From assembly GCA_023480735.1 (NCBI GenBank), contig JAMCXB010000042.1, positions 1 to 43,741 on the forward strand: DNA of 43,741 nt, written 5' to 3'. Source of the stretch: Bacteroidota bacterium (GTDB lineage: Bacteria > Bacteroidota > Ignavibacteria > Kryptoniales > JAKASW01). How positions within the stretch are numbered: position 1 is the first letter of the stretch; the number at the start of each line of letters is the position of its first letter. Under the pieces are notes generated by a model. That model was not told the DNA's origin and made no database searches. It saw only the letters and a list, made by a program, of their open reading frames with translations. The position numbers were made by a program, and so were the translations under genes. Positions 9,127-16,882 of the stretch are shown here, piece by piece.

Positions 9127-9240
9127 GGGCGATTAGCTCAGTTGGTTTAGAGCGTCCCGAATCGACTCCGTCGAATCGGGAAGGTCAGAGGTTCTCCCGA
9201 AGGGACTACTACGTAGGAATCCCGATGACTCGGCTCACAG
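9127..9240 (+). repeat. tRNA-Val-derived copy 2: anticodon arm replaced by a 27-nt palindrome
   Basis: 9127-9154 matches the tRNA-Val head through the D-arm. The 17-nt anticodon hairpin of the intact gene is replaced exactly by a palindrome at 9155-9181: TCCCGAATCGAC/GTCGAATCGGGA around TCC, with one A-A mismatch. The tRNA sequence then resumes (AGGTCAGAGGTTC, 9182-9194). A second insertion follows, with GGGA/TCCC and CTA/TAG arms at 9202-9223. CAGTTCTTTT follows at 9238. It is not a functional tRNA gene as written. Confidence 0.8.
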
Positions 9241-9268
9241 TTCTTTTCGGTCTTGATTTAGAAACATC

Positions 9269-9343
9269 GGGCGATTAGCTCAGTTGGTTTAGAGCGCTAC
9301 ATTGACATTGTAGAGGTCAGAGGTTCGAATCCTCTATCGCCCA
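9269..9343 (+). tRNA. tRNA-Val (anticodon GAC)
   Basis: An intact cloverleaf. Acceptor GGGCGAT pairs with ATCGCCC, with discriminator A at 9343. The D-arm is GCTC/GAGC. Anticodon stem CTACA/TGTAG encloses loop TTGACAT, giving GAC at 9304-9306. T-arm AGAGG/CCTCT encloses TTCGAAT. CCA is not encoded. It is the only intact member of a cluster of four related copies and is followed after 18 bp by a GIY-YIG nuclease gene. Confidence 0.95.
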
Positions 9344-9361
9344 CAGACAAGTTTTAAGGCG

Positions 9362-9631
9362 TTGAGACCGGTGTTCTACGTCTATGTTCTTGAAAATGAA
9401 GCGACGCACCAGTTTTACACTGGAAGTACTGACGACCTTGCCAGAAGGCTTGACGAACATATTCATGGCAAGAGCATGTTTACCAGACACAGAGGCTTTT
9501 GGAAACTCGTCTATTCGGAAAGCTTCGAGACAAGAAGTCTGGCGGTCAGAAGAGAACTGGAAATCAAGAGCAAAAAGAGCAGGACGTACATCGAACGACT
9601 GATCGCTCGGCATTGCAAATCGGGCGATTAG
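9362..9631 (+). CDS. Single-domain GIY-YIG nuclease (UPF0213-like)
   Basis: 89 residues from a TTG start; a GTG three codons later is also possible, and the ribosome binding site is weak. The GIY-YIG fold is seen in FYVYVLENEATHQFYTGST near the N-terminus, then the Arg of LARRLDEH and a C-terminal Lys/Glu-rich helix (RRELEIKSKKSR). The family cuts DNA, and members are often associated with mobility. The frame reads straight into the tRNA-Val-derived copy at 9622: its stop codon TAG is the TAG at 9629-9631, inside the tRNA head sequence. It therefore lies exactly between an intact tRNA-Val and a modified copy, which fits a nuclease that inserted with or into a tRNA gene. That role is an inference. 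Confidence 0.85.
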   Translation: MRPVFYVYVLENEATHQFYTGSTDDLARRLDEHIHGKSMFTRHRGFWKLVYSESFETRSLAVRRELEIKSKKSRTYIERLIARHCKSGD

Positions 9632-9705
9632 CTCAGTTGGCTTAGAGCTTCCCGAATCGACTCCGTCGAATCGGGAAGGTTATCCCGCTTTGCGGGATAT
9701 CGCCT
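9622..9705 (+). repeat. tRNA-Val-derived copy 3: cloverleaf with anticodon and T arms replaced by palindromes
   Basis: Acceptor halves GGGCGAT (9622-9628) and ATCGCCT (9699-9705) still pair, and the D-arm GCTC/GAGC is intact. The anticodon arm is replaced at 9650-9676 by the same 27-nt palindrome as in copy 2 (all 27 bases identical). The T-arm is replaced by ATCCCGC/GCGGGAT around TTT (9682-9698). The result could still fold as a four-way junction but has no usual anticodon or T-loop. CAGTTCTTT follows at 9719-9727. Confidence 0.8.
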
Positions 9706-9840
9706 GCAGTCAAAATTGCAGTTCTTTCGATATTTGTTTGCAAGTTCGTCGGTTCATTAGATATGTTGGCGAACGCGATCCGGCCGACGAGCATAATTTT
9801 GTTCATAAGATAGGTTCTGAATTTGTTTGTTGAAAAACTT

Positions 9841-9940
9841 GTCTCTGGATATTGAGACGACGATCAAGAGTTTCGGATTTTGCCCCGCTGAAGAATGGGG
9901 ACTTTTACACCTGTCGATCGGAGGTTACTCCGATTTTTTT
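9841..9940 (+). terminator. Three-hairpin leader ending in an intrinsic terminator, just before thrS
   Basis: Hairpins in order: GTCTC/GAGAC (9841-9858), CCCC/GGGG (9883-9900), then ATCGGAG/CTCCGAT around GTTA (9917-9934) followed by six T. The last is a textbook intrinsic terminator ending 21 bp before the thrS ATG. It either stops read-through from the tRNA cluster or works as an attenuator of thrS. No T-box sequence is visible. The 136 bases between copy 3 and this leader show no gene. Confidence 0.65.
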
Positions 9941-9961
9941 ATCTTAGTCTGAAAAGTATCT

Positions 9962-11863
9962 ATGGCAAAAATAAAGCTACCGGATAATTCCACATTAGAA
10001 ATCGAAGTTTCTGTCGCAGCTTCGGAGATAGCGCGAAGAATAAGTCGTTCTTTATCCGAAGACGCGTTGGCCGTGAAAATCAATGGGAAAGTCTCAGATC
10101 TTGGCACTCCCGTCACTGATGACTGCGAGGTGCGGTTCCTGACCTTCGAGGATCCTGAGGGACGTGAAGTTTATTGGCATAGCAGCTCCCACCTGATGGC
10201 ACACGCTATACAATCGATTTTCCCCGAAGCAAAGTTTGGCGTGGGTCCGGCCATAGATGACGGTTTTTATTACGATATCGACATCAACAAGACGCTGACG
10301 CCGGCCGATCTCGAGGCAATCGAAAAGAAGATGCACGAAATTGCCGAGAAAAACGACCCTTTTGTGAGAAAAGTCATACAAAAGGACGATGCGCTGAAAT
10401 TCTTCGGAGAGAAACACGATCCCTACAAAGTAGAGATTATCAGCGCACTGGACGAGACGATTAGTTTCTACAGCGAAGGCGATTTTACGGACCTTTGCCG
10501 CGGGCCTCATGTTCCTTCGACAGGAAAGTTAAAGTACTTCAAACTCCTCGGCACCAGCGGCGCATATTGGCGCGGCGACAGCAGGAACAAGATGCTCCAG
10601 CGTGTATACGGCGTTTCGTTCCCCAAAAAGAAGATGCTTGACGATCACCTTAAGATGCTTGAGGAAGCCAAGCTGCGGGACCACAGGCGGCTGGGTCGAG
10701 AACTCGAACTATTTGTATTCCATGACATAGCTCCTGGAGCGCCATTCTGGCTGCCGAAGGGAATGATAATCTTTCGCGAGCTGGAGAAGTTCATACGGGA
10801 AGAGCTCGACAGGCGCAACTACCTCGAGATATCCACACCGATGCTCGTGAAGAAGGACCTCTGGGAAAGATCCGGCCACTGGGGACATTATAAAGAGAAC
10901 ATGTTCATCCTCGATGTCGAAGAGGACACCTATTCTTTGAAGCCGATGAACTGCCCTGAGAGCACCTTTGTGTATAGCCACAAAATCAGGAGCTACCGGG
11001 ACCTTCCGCTGCGCTATTCTGAAATCGGGCGACTTCATCGCAATGAGATCTCCGGCGCGCTTGGCGGCATGTTCAGAGTCCGGCAGATCACAATGGACGA
11101 TGCTCACATCTACTGCCGGCCCGACCAGATATTGTCCGAAATAAACGATCTTATCGGTCTCGTCAAGTACGTTTACGGACTCTTCAAATTCGAAGTCTCG
11201 TTTAAGCTTTCCACTAAACCGGACGATGCCATGGGCGACCCGCAACTTTGGGAGCAGGCCGAGGCATCCTTGAGACAAGCGCTCGAGCAAAACGGGATCA
11301 AATACGGCGTCAAGGAAAAAGACGGCGCTTTTTATGGGCCGAAAATAGACATCCAAATCAAAGATGCAATCGGAAGAGATTGGCAGGTCGCGACAATTCA
11401 ACTAGACTTCGTAATGCTTCCGGAGAGGTTTGACCTGACATATGCCGACGCTGACGGACAGGCGAAACGGCCTGTCGCGATCCACCGGGCGATATTTGGC
11501 TCTTTCGAAAGATTTATTGGAATTTTGACCGAGAACTTTGCTGGCGCGTTCCCGACCTGGCTTTCACCCGTACAGGCTGTTGTTCTGCCGATAACCGACA
11601 GTTTCAACGATTACGGAAAGATGGTTGTAGATGCGTTGAAAAAGGAGAATGTTCGCGTCGAGCTGGATGATCGCAATGAGAAGGTCGGCTACAAGATACG
11701 CGAATGGGAAACCAAGAAGGTTCCGTACATGTTGATTATTGGACAGAAGGAAAAAGAATCCGAAACTGTCTCAATCCGCAAACACCGTGAAGGCGACAAA
11801 GGAGCCATCGGGCTTGCGGAGTTCATTTCAAAGATAAAGAATGAAATAGTAGAAAAAACTTAG
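9962..11863 (+). CDS. thrS: Threonine--tRNA ligase
   Basis: 633 residues, usual length. Charges tRNA-Thr with threonine in the cytoplasm. Residues 1-62 are the TGS domain. The editing domain has HSSSH at 73-77 and Cys179/His183, so proofreading of Ser-tRNA-Thr should work. The class II catalytic core has the zinc ligands Cys331, His382 and His508 and motif 2 Arg360. The C-terminal 110 residues are the anticodon-binding domain. It heads a thrS-infC-rpmI-rplT operon, a common arrangement. The start ATG has a poor ribosome binding site and is preceded by a terminator-like hairpin, which suggests regulated expression. Confidence 0.98.
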   Translation: MAKIKLPDNSTLEIEVSVAASEIARRISRSLSEDALAVKINGKVSDLGTPVTDDCEVRFLTFEDPEGREVYWHSSSHLMAHAIQSIFPEAKFGVGPAIDDGFYYDIDINKTLTPADLEAIEKKMHEIAEKNDPFVRKVIQKDDALKFFGEKHDPYKVEIISALDETISFYSEGDFTDLCRGPHVPSTGKLKYFKLLGTSGAYWRGDSRNKMLQRVYGVSFPKKKMLDDHLKMLEEAKLRDHRRLGRELELFVFHDIAPGAPFWLPKGMIIFRELEKFIREELDRRNYLEISTPMLVKKDLWERSGHWGHYKENMFILDVEEDTYSLKPMNCPESTFVYSHKIRSYRDLPLRYSEIGRLHRNEISGALGGMFRVRQITMDDAHIYCRPDQILSEINDLIGLVKYVYGLFKFEVSFKLSTKPDDAMGDPQLWEQAEASLRQALEQNGIKYGVKEKDGAFYGPKIDIQIKDAIGRDWQVATIQLDFVMLPERFDLTYADADGQAKRPVAIHRAIFGSFERFIGILTENFAGAFPTWLSPVQAVVLPITDSFNDYGKMVVDALKKENVRVELDDRNEKVGYKIREWETKKVPYMLIIGQKEKESETVSIRKHREGDKGAIGLAEFISKIKNEIVEKT

Positions 11864-11873
11864 GAGACCGCCT

Positions 11874-12461
11874 ATCAACACACCTAAACTTAGGATCAAC
11901 AACGAAATCAGAGTCCCCAACGTACGCTTGATCGACTCTGACGGAAAACAACTTGGGGTTATGCCACCTCGTGAAGCTTTAAGACTTGCAGAGACCAGAG
12001 GATTAGACCTGGTCGAGATTGTTCCGACTTCGAATCCACCCGTTTGCAAGCTCGTCGACTACGGAAAATACATGTACGAGTTGACGAAGAAAGAAAAATT
12101 GAAGACGAAGGGGCAATCTTCCGCACAGATGAAAGAAATAAGGTTTCACCCAAACACCGATGAGCACGACTTTCTGTTCAAATCCAGACACGCGAAAGAA
12201 TTCCTCGAACAGGGGCACAAGGTCAAAGGGAGCGTGTTTTTCAAGGGGCGCGAAATAACGTACGTCGCTCATGGAGAAGAGCTCTTGAATAAGTTCATCG
12301 AATTTCTTTCTGAAGTCGGGAAAGTTGAACAGAAGCCTAAGCTGGAAGGTAAGAACATGGCGGTAATCATAGCCCCGGACAAAACCAGGAAGAAGGTGGC
12401 GCCGAAGGATTCTCAGGATGTTCGGGAAGAGCAGAAGCAGAAAGAGATAAAGGAGAATTGA
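11874..12461 (+). CDS. infC: Translation initiation factor IF-3, probably starting at ATC
   Basis: IF-3 binds the 30S subunit, blocks premature 50S joining and checks start codons. The frame carries the conserved [24 protein letters not shown], but no ATG, GTG or TTG precedes it before the stop at 11850. The first usual start would be TTG at 11928, inside this conserved block, which would remove its first half. ATC at 11874 lies 6 nt after AGGAGA, giving 195 residues and an N-terminus like other IF-3 proteins. Non-canonical infC starts (ATT in E. coli) are known to allow IF-3 to limit its own synthesis, so the same logic is likely here. The ribosome binding site overlaps the thrS stop codon, suggesting coupling. 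Confidence 0.9.
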   Translation: MNTPKLRINNEIRVPNVRLIDSDGKQLGVMPPREALRLAETRGLDLVEIVPTSNPPVCKLVDYGKYMYELTKKEKLKTKGQSSAQMKEIRFHPNTDEHDFLFKSRHAKEFLEQGHKVKGSVFFKGREITYVAHGEELLNKFIEFLSEVGKVEQKPKLEGKNMAVIIAPDKTRKKVAPKDSQDVREEQKQKEIKEN

Positions 12462-12462
12462 A

Positions 12463-12657
12463 ATGCCGAAGACAAAGACAAACCGCGCGATGGCAAAGAG
12501 AATAAAGAGAACCGCAACCGGTAAATACCTTAGAGAAAAGGCCTTCAGAAGCCATATTTTGACATCGAAGACTCAGAAGCGGAAACGGCAGCTGAGGAAA
12601 GCGGCCGTTCTCGACAAGACAGACTCGAACCGCGTTCGCGGAATGTTAAACGAATAA
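12463..12657 (+). CDS. rpmI: 50S ribosomal protein L35
   Basis: 64 residues, very basic, with the usual [17 protein letters not shown] start and a K/R-rich middle. It begins 1 bp after the infC stop, with AAAGGAG in the end of infC as ribosome binding site. Structural protein of the large subunit. Part of infC-rpmI-rplT. Confidence 0.97.
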   Translation: MPKTKTNRAMAKRIKRTATGKYLREKAFRSHILTSKTQKRKRQLRKAAVLDKTDSNRVRGMLNE

Positions 12658-12837
12658 TCCCGGTGCCAAATTCAGCGGCAAGCGCCCAAAGGCAATCATT
12701 TGCACGGTGAAGATGTCGCAACCGGACAATTTTCTTCACGAGGCGCCATTTAGTTATGACGTCGAAAAAAATGGGGCCCAGGGTGACTATTTTGCCCGAT
12801 GTTGTTATATTTAAATCGTTAATGGAGAAAAGGTAGA

Positions 12838-13185
12838 ATGCCACGAGCAAAAAATAAGGTAGCATCTCATAGAAGACGCAAGAAGACTCTTGAGCTGGCA
12901 AAGGGTTATTGGGGAGCCCGTAGCAAAGTACACACGATTGCAAAGCATCACGTCGAGAAGGCCCTCCAACACGCTTACAGAGACCGAAGGAAGAAGAAAC
13001 GCGAATTTCGCAGTCTCTGGATAGTGCGTATTAACGCTGCGGCCCATGAAAATGGGACGACTTATTCCCGTCTGATAGCCGCCCTCGCCAAGAAAGAAGT
13101 CTCTATAAACAGAAAAGTATTGGCCGATCTTGCTGCGAACAATCCGGAGACGTTCAAGCAGGTTGTTCAGTTCGCTTTTAACTAA
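12838..13185 (+). CDS. rplT: 50S ribosomal protein L20
   Basis: 115 residues, usual length, starting MPRAKNKVASHRRRKKTLELAKGYWGARS in family style (basic N-terminal tail, then a globular C-terminus). L20 is essential for early 50S assembly and in several bacteria represses its own operon by binding leader RNA. The 180 bp between rpmI and rplT hold no gene but do hold pairing segments (CCATTT/AAATGG near 12750-12775), so an L20-binding leader is possible. The ATG is preceded by GGAGAAAAGG. Confidence 0.97.
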   Translation: MPRAKNKVASHRRRKKTLELAKGYWGARSKVHTIAKHHVEKALQHAYRDRRKKKREFRSLWIVRINAAAHENGTTYSRLIAALAKKEVSINRKVLADLAANNPETFKQVVQFAFN

Positions 13186-13188
13186 TAC

Positions 13189-13290
13189 AATCTTCCTACG
13201 TTCAGTCCGAAGGACCCCTTCGGGGAAGTCCGGTCCCTTGCGCTGAAGGCGCACGAGACTCCGACAGACTGCAACGCAGGAAGATTTTTT
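13189..13290 (+). terminator. Long branched terminator after rplT
   Basis: Outer stem AATCTTCCT (13189-13197) pairs with AGGAAGATT (13278-13286), continued by CGTT/AACG after one mismatch, and is followed by a T-run (13285-13290) and TAT. Inside the 75-nt loop is a perfect hairpin CCGAAGG/CCTTCGG (13207-13223) and a GCGC/GCGC hairpin. It separates the rplT operon from pheS. The enclosed part looks like an inserted palindromic element within a terminator. Confidence 0.7.
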
Positions 13291-13383
13291 ATATCCGGAC
13301 ATTTGAAAACTGGCCGAAAAAACGGAGAGAGGTCGGGAATTCAGCTTATCACTATCCTGCCTCTCATGTAAGGGTTTCACGAG

Positions 13384-14430
13384 ATGGGAATGCTTGAGGA
13401 AATTGAAAAGTTGAAAGAAGAAGCGACGGCTTCTTTAGCCCACATCAAGACTCCAGACGACGCGGAAAATTTCAGACTGAAGTTCCTCTCCAGAAGGGGG
13501 TCGCTCGCTCAGCTGTTTGAGGAGATGAAACAAATCCCGAAAGAAGAGAAGCCTGGAATAGGCAAATTACTGAACGAGGTCCGTACACAGCTCGAATCGG
13601 AATTCGAGTCGGCGCGGGAAAAGTCAGAATCCGAAAAGAAACGGGAACTTGGCAGGATCGACCTCTCGATTCCGGGCAGAAAAAGATACATCGGTAGAAA
13701 ACATCCGCTCACTCAGACGGCAGAAGAGATAAAGAGGATATTTACCTCCATCGGCTTTGGAACTGCGGACGGGCCGGAAATAGAAGACGACTACCACAAT
13801 TTTGAGGCGCTTAATTTTCCTCCCGATCATCCAGCGCGCGATATGCAGGACACCTTTTTTGTGAAGCCTGTCCAGACAAAGGAGGGAAACGAAACCGGCA
13901 AGTACGTGCTAAGGACACATACCTCCGGCGTTCAAATCAGGGTAATGGAAAACAATAAACCTCCTGTCAGGGTTATCATGCCCGGAAGAGTGTACCGGAA
14001 CGAGGCCATAAGCTCAAGAAGCTACTGCCTCTTCCATCAGGTAGAAGGCCTATACGTCGACAAGAATGTCAGCCTGGCCGAGCTGAAAGGAACCATCACC
14101 TACTTCGCTAAGGAGTTCTTTGGTTCCGGCGTAAAGCTCCGGTTCCGCCCAAGCTTCTTCCCTTTTACTGAACCGAGTGCGGAGGTCGATGTAAATTGCT
14201 TCATTTGTAGCGGAAAGGGCTGCCGGATCTGCAAGTACACCGGGTGGCTCGAAATAATGGGCTGCGGAATGGTTGATCCGAACGTGTTCAAGTTCGTCGG
14301 ATACGATGAAAAGGAAGTAAGCGGCTATGCGTTCGGAATGGGTATCGAAAGAATCACACTCCTCAAGTACGGCATCGATGACATTCGCCTCTTCTTCGAA
14401 AACGACGTTCGATTTCTAAATCAATTTTGA
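13384..14430 (+). CDS. pheS: Phenylalanine--tRNA ligase alpha subunit
   Basis: 348 residues. Catalytic subunit of the alpha2beta2 enzyme. An N-terminal coiled-coil (about 1-85) that binds tRNA is followed by the class II core, with motif 2 in GRVYRNEAISSRSYCLFHQVEG and motif 3 in GMGIERITLLKYGI near the C-terminus. A cysteine cluster CFICSGKGCRICKYTGW near residues 265-285 is seen in many bacterial PheS proteins. The ATG at 13384 is followed by a second ATG two codons later; either could be used. pheT follows after 6 bp. Confidence 0.98.
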   Translation: MGMLEEIEKLKEEATASLAHIKTPDDAENFRLKFLSRRGSLAQLFEEMKQIPKEEKPGIGKLLNEVRTQLESEFESAREKSESEKKRELGRIDLSIPGRKRYIGRKHPLTQTAEEIKRIFTSIGFGTADGPEIEDDYHNFEALNFPPDHPARDMQDTFFVKPVQTKEGNETGKYVLRTHTSGVQIRVMENNKPPVRVIMPGRVYRNEAISSRSYCLFHQVEGLYVDKNVSLAELKGTITYFAKEFFGSGVKLRFRPSFFPFTEPSAEVDVNCFICSGKGCRICKYTGWLEIMGCGMVDPNVFKFVGYDEKEVSGYAFGMGIERITLLKYGIDDIRLFFENDVRFLNQF

Positions 14431-14436
14431 ATAAAT

Positions 14437-16863
14437 ATGAAAATTTCCCGAAAGTGGATTGAACAACTTGTTGACTTGAACGGGGTTTCCGACCAGGATA
14501 TCGCGACCCGTCTCACAATGGCAGGTATAGAAGTAGAGTCGTTTGAGAATCTGTCCGAGAAGTACAATGGATTTGTCGTGGGCAGCGTGATGGAGGTGGT
14601 CAAACATCCGAATGCCGACAAGCTGCGACTTTGCCAGGTTGACATAGCCGGCGAAATCAAGAGCATCATCTGCGGAGCGCCAAATGTCTCGGCGGGACAG
14701 AAGGTTCCGGTGGGACTCGTCGGTGCGCTTGTGCCCCACGATCAGCACGATCCCGACGGAAAGCCTTTCCAGCTTACGCGCGCTAAAATCCGAGGAATTG
14801 AATCTGAGGGTATGATTTGCTCCGAATATGAGCTCGCCCTCGGTGACGACAAAAATGGCATCATGGTTTTCGAAGAAGATGCACCGACAGGAAAACCGCT
14901 GGCAGAGTACCTGGGAATGGACGACACGATATTCGAAGTGAGCCTCACGCCCAATCGCGCAGACTGCCTCTCGCATCTGGGAATTGCCCGCGAACTCTCT
15001 TCCGCATTCTCAAGAAAGTTGAATCCCAAGAAGCCCAGCCTCCATGAAACCGGTGAGCCGATTGCAAAGGCTGCAAAAGTCGAAGTGTCAGATCCGGAGC
15101 TTTGCCCGCGTTATTCGGCTCGGGTCGTCAAGGGGATAAAAATTGGCAGGTCACCCCGATGGCTGAGGGTTGCTGTAGAAAAGGCAGGGATGCGTTCGAT
15201 AAACAACGTGGTCGATGCAACAAATTATGTTATGCTGGAGCTGGGACAGCCTCTGCATGCCTTCGATCTGAATCTAATCGAGGGACACAAGATTATCGTT
15301 CGCAGACCGCATGAGAGCGAGATGAAGTTCGCAACTCTTGACGGCAAGGAGAGAGCCCTCAGCAGCGACATGTTGATGATTTGCGACAAGGACAGTACCA
15401 TTGCGATCGCAGGAGTAATGGGAGGAGCGAACAGCGAGATAAACCCGGTGACGACAGACATCCTGATAGAGAGCGCCAACTTTTCGCCGTCGTCCGTACG
15501 AAGAACGTCGAAGAAGCTCGGCCTGTCGACCGAAGCATCCTACAGATTTGAAAGAGGCGTCGATCCGAACCTGACTCTCGCGGCGCTCGACCGAGTCACT
15601 GAGATAATCGTCCAGACAGGCGGTGGCACGGTAGCACAGGGAGTAATTGATATTGCCTCGACGAAGTTCGCACCGAGAAGGATAGAACTTCATGTCGACC
15701 AGGTGAACAGGCTTCTGGGCACAAGGTTAGCGTCAGGAGAGATAAGAAGGCTCCTCGAATCGATAGAAATCCATTGCGATAAGAAGTCAGAAACGATTTT
15801 TGTTTGCTTTGCGCCCACATTTCGGGGAGACCTGGAACGCGAAGTCGATTTGATTGAAGAGGTCGGCAGGCTTTACGGTTATGAAAAGATCGAAGAGCAG
15901 CATCAGACCAGGCTCGTCTTCGACACGCGTTTCAAAGAGACGAACAACACTGAAGACCTGAAAGGCTACCTGGCCGGCTCCGGGTTTAATGAAATAGTAA
16001 CCAACTCCCTCCAGCCGACCGATGTTGCGGGCTTTCACAGCGAGAGCTTCGTGAAGATTGCCAACCCCATAAGTGAGGACATGGCCTCATTGCGGACTTC
16101 CCTTCTCCCCGGTGCTCTCCAGGTTGTAAAACTCAACCTCTCCTATGGCTTGAAAGATTTGAAGCTGTTTGAGATGGGTAGGATATACTCATCGAATGGT
16201 GGTTCAAACGGAGAGAGTTTCGCGGAGACGGAAATGCTTTCAATCCTTCTTACAGGCTCTGCGGACCCCATTTCTTTCGATAGGAACGGTTCGGAATTCG
16301 ACATTTTCGACCTCAAAACCGAGGTCGAACGTCTGTTAAAGCACCTTAATCTTGACAATTGGGACTTTATTCCTTATGATAGTACAAGAGAATACAAACA
16401 AGTATTAAAGCTGTTTATGAACGGGAGTGAAGTTGGCATTTTAGGCCAAGTCAGTGAAACAGCGCTCGATAAGTTTTCCATCAAGCAGGGCGTTTATTTC
16501 GCTGAGTTGAATTTGGCGGAGATTCTCTCGGCAAGGAAGAAGACCAACAAGTTCCACCCACTTCCGAAGTTCCCGTTCGCATCATTCGACCTTGCTTTCA
16601 TAGTTGATTCAAGCACGCCCGTGGGGAGCTTGATTAATTCTCTAAAGTCTCTCGCGGGAAATTTGTTCCGTGACATTTACGTTTTCGACATTTATTCCGG
16701 CAGCGGAATACCTGAAGGAAAGATAAGCGTCGCATTCAGCGTCATTCTCGGGAGCGATGAACGAACGCTGAATGATGGCGATATTGCCAGATTCATCGAG
16801 AATGCGGAGAGCAAACTTGCTAAAGAGTTCGCCGCCGCGTTGCGAAAACAGTCAACGAAGTGA
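14437..16863 (+). CDS. pheT: Phenylalanine--tRNA ligase beta subunit
   Basis: 808 residues, usual length. Domains in order: EMAP/tRNA-binding fold (about 40-150, with GSVMEVVKHPNADKLRLC), the B3/B4 editing region (about 210-390), the B5 domain (about 405-475) and the C-terminal ferredoxin-fold anticodon-binding domain (about 715-805, with FPFASFDLAFIVD). The beta subunit recognises tRNA-Phe and removes mischarged Tyr. It lies directly after pheS and 19 bp before the small coiled-coil gene. Confidence 0.98.
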   Translation: MKISRKWIEQLVDLNGVSDQDIATRLTMAGIEVESFENLSEKYNGFVVGSVMEVVKHPNADKLRLCQVDIAGEIKSIICGAPNVSAGQKVPVGLVGALVPHDQHDPDGKPFQLTRAKIRGIESEGMICSEYELALGDDKNGIMVFEEDAPTGKPLAEYLGMDDTIFEVSLTPNRADCLSHLGIARELSSAFSRKLNPKKPSLHETGEPIAKAAKVEVSDPELCPRYSARVVKGIKIGRSPRWLRVAVEKAGMRSINNVVDATNYVMLELGQPLHAFDLNLIEGHKIIVRRPHESEMKFATLDGKERALSSDMLMICDKDSTIAIAGVMGGANSEINPVTTDILIESANFSPSSVRRTSKKLGLSTEASYRFERGVDPNLTLAALDRVTEIIVQTGGGTVAQGVIDIASTKFAPRRIELHVDQVNRLLGTRLASGEIRRLLESIEIHCDKKSETIFVCFAPTFRGDLEREVDLIEEVGRLYGYEKIEEQHQTRLVFDTRFKETNNTEDLKGYLAGSGFNEIVTNSLQPTDVAGFHSESFVKIANPISEDMASLRTSLLPGALQVVKLNLSYGLKDLKLFEMGRIYSSNGGSNGESFAETEMLSILLTGSADPISFDRNGSEFDIFDLKTEVERLLKHLNLDNWDFIPYDSTREYKQVLKLFMNGSEVGILGQVSETALDKFSIKQGVYFAELNLAEILSARKKTNKFHPLPKFPFASFDLAFIVDSSTPVGSLINSLKSLAGNLFRDIYVFDIYSGSGIPEGKISVAFSVILGSDERTLNDGDIARFIENAESKLAKEFAAALRKQSTK

Positions 16864-16882
16864 TCCCTTTGGGAAAAAACTA

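Noticed and set aside
9127-9240. Functional second tRNA-Val
   Set aside because: The anticodon arm is a 27-nt palindrome and the T-arm and acceptor 3' half are lost.
9019-9705. CRISPR array
   Set aside because: Repeats are tRNA-derived, unevenly spaced and of different length; there are no unique spacers of equal size and no cas genes.
9841-9961. T-box riboswitch before thrS
   Set aside because: A terminator is present, but the conserved T-box sequence and specifier stem cannot be found.
10709-11401. 230-codon open frame on the minus strand
   Set aside because: Antisense to thrS; a by-product of codon use in the real gene.
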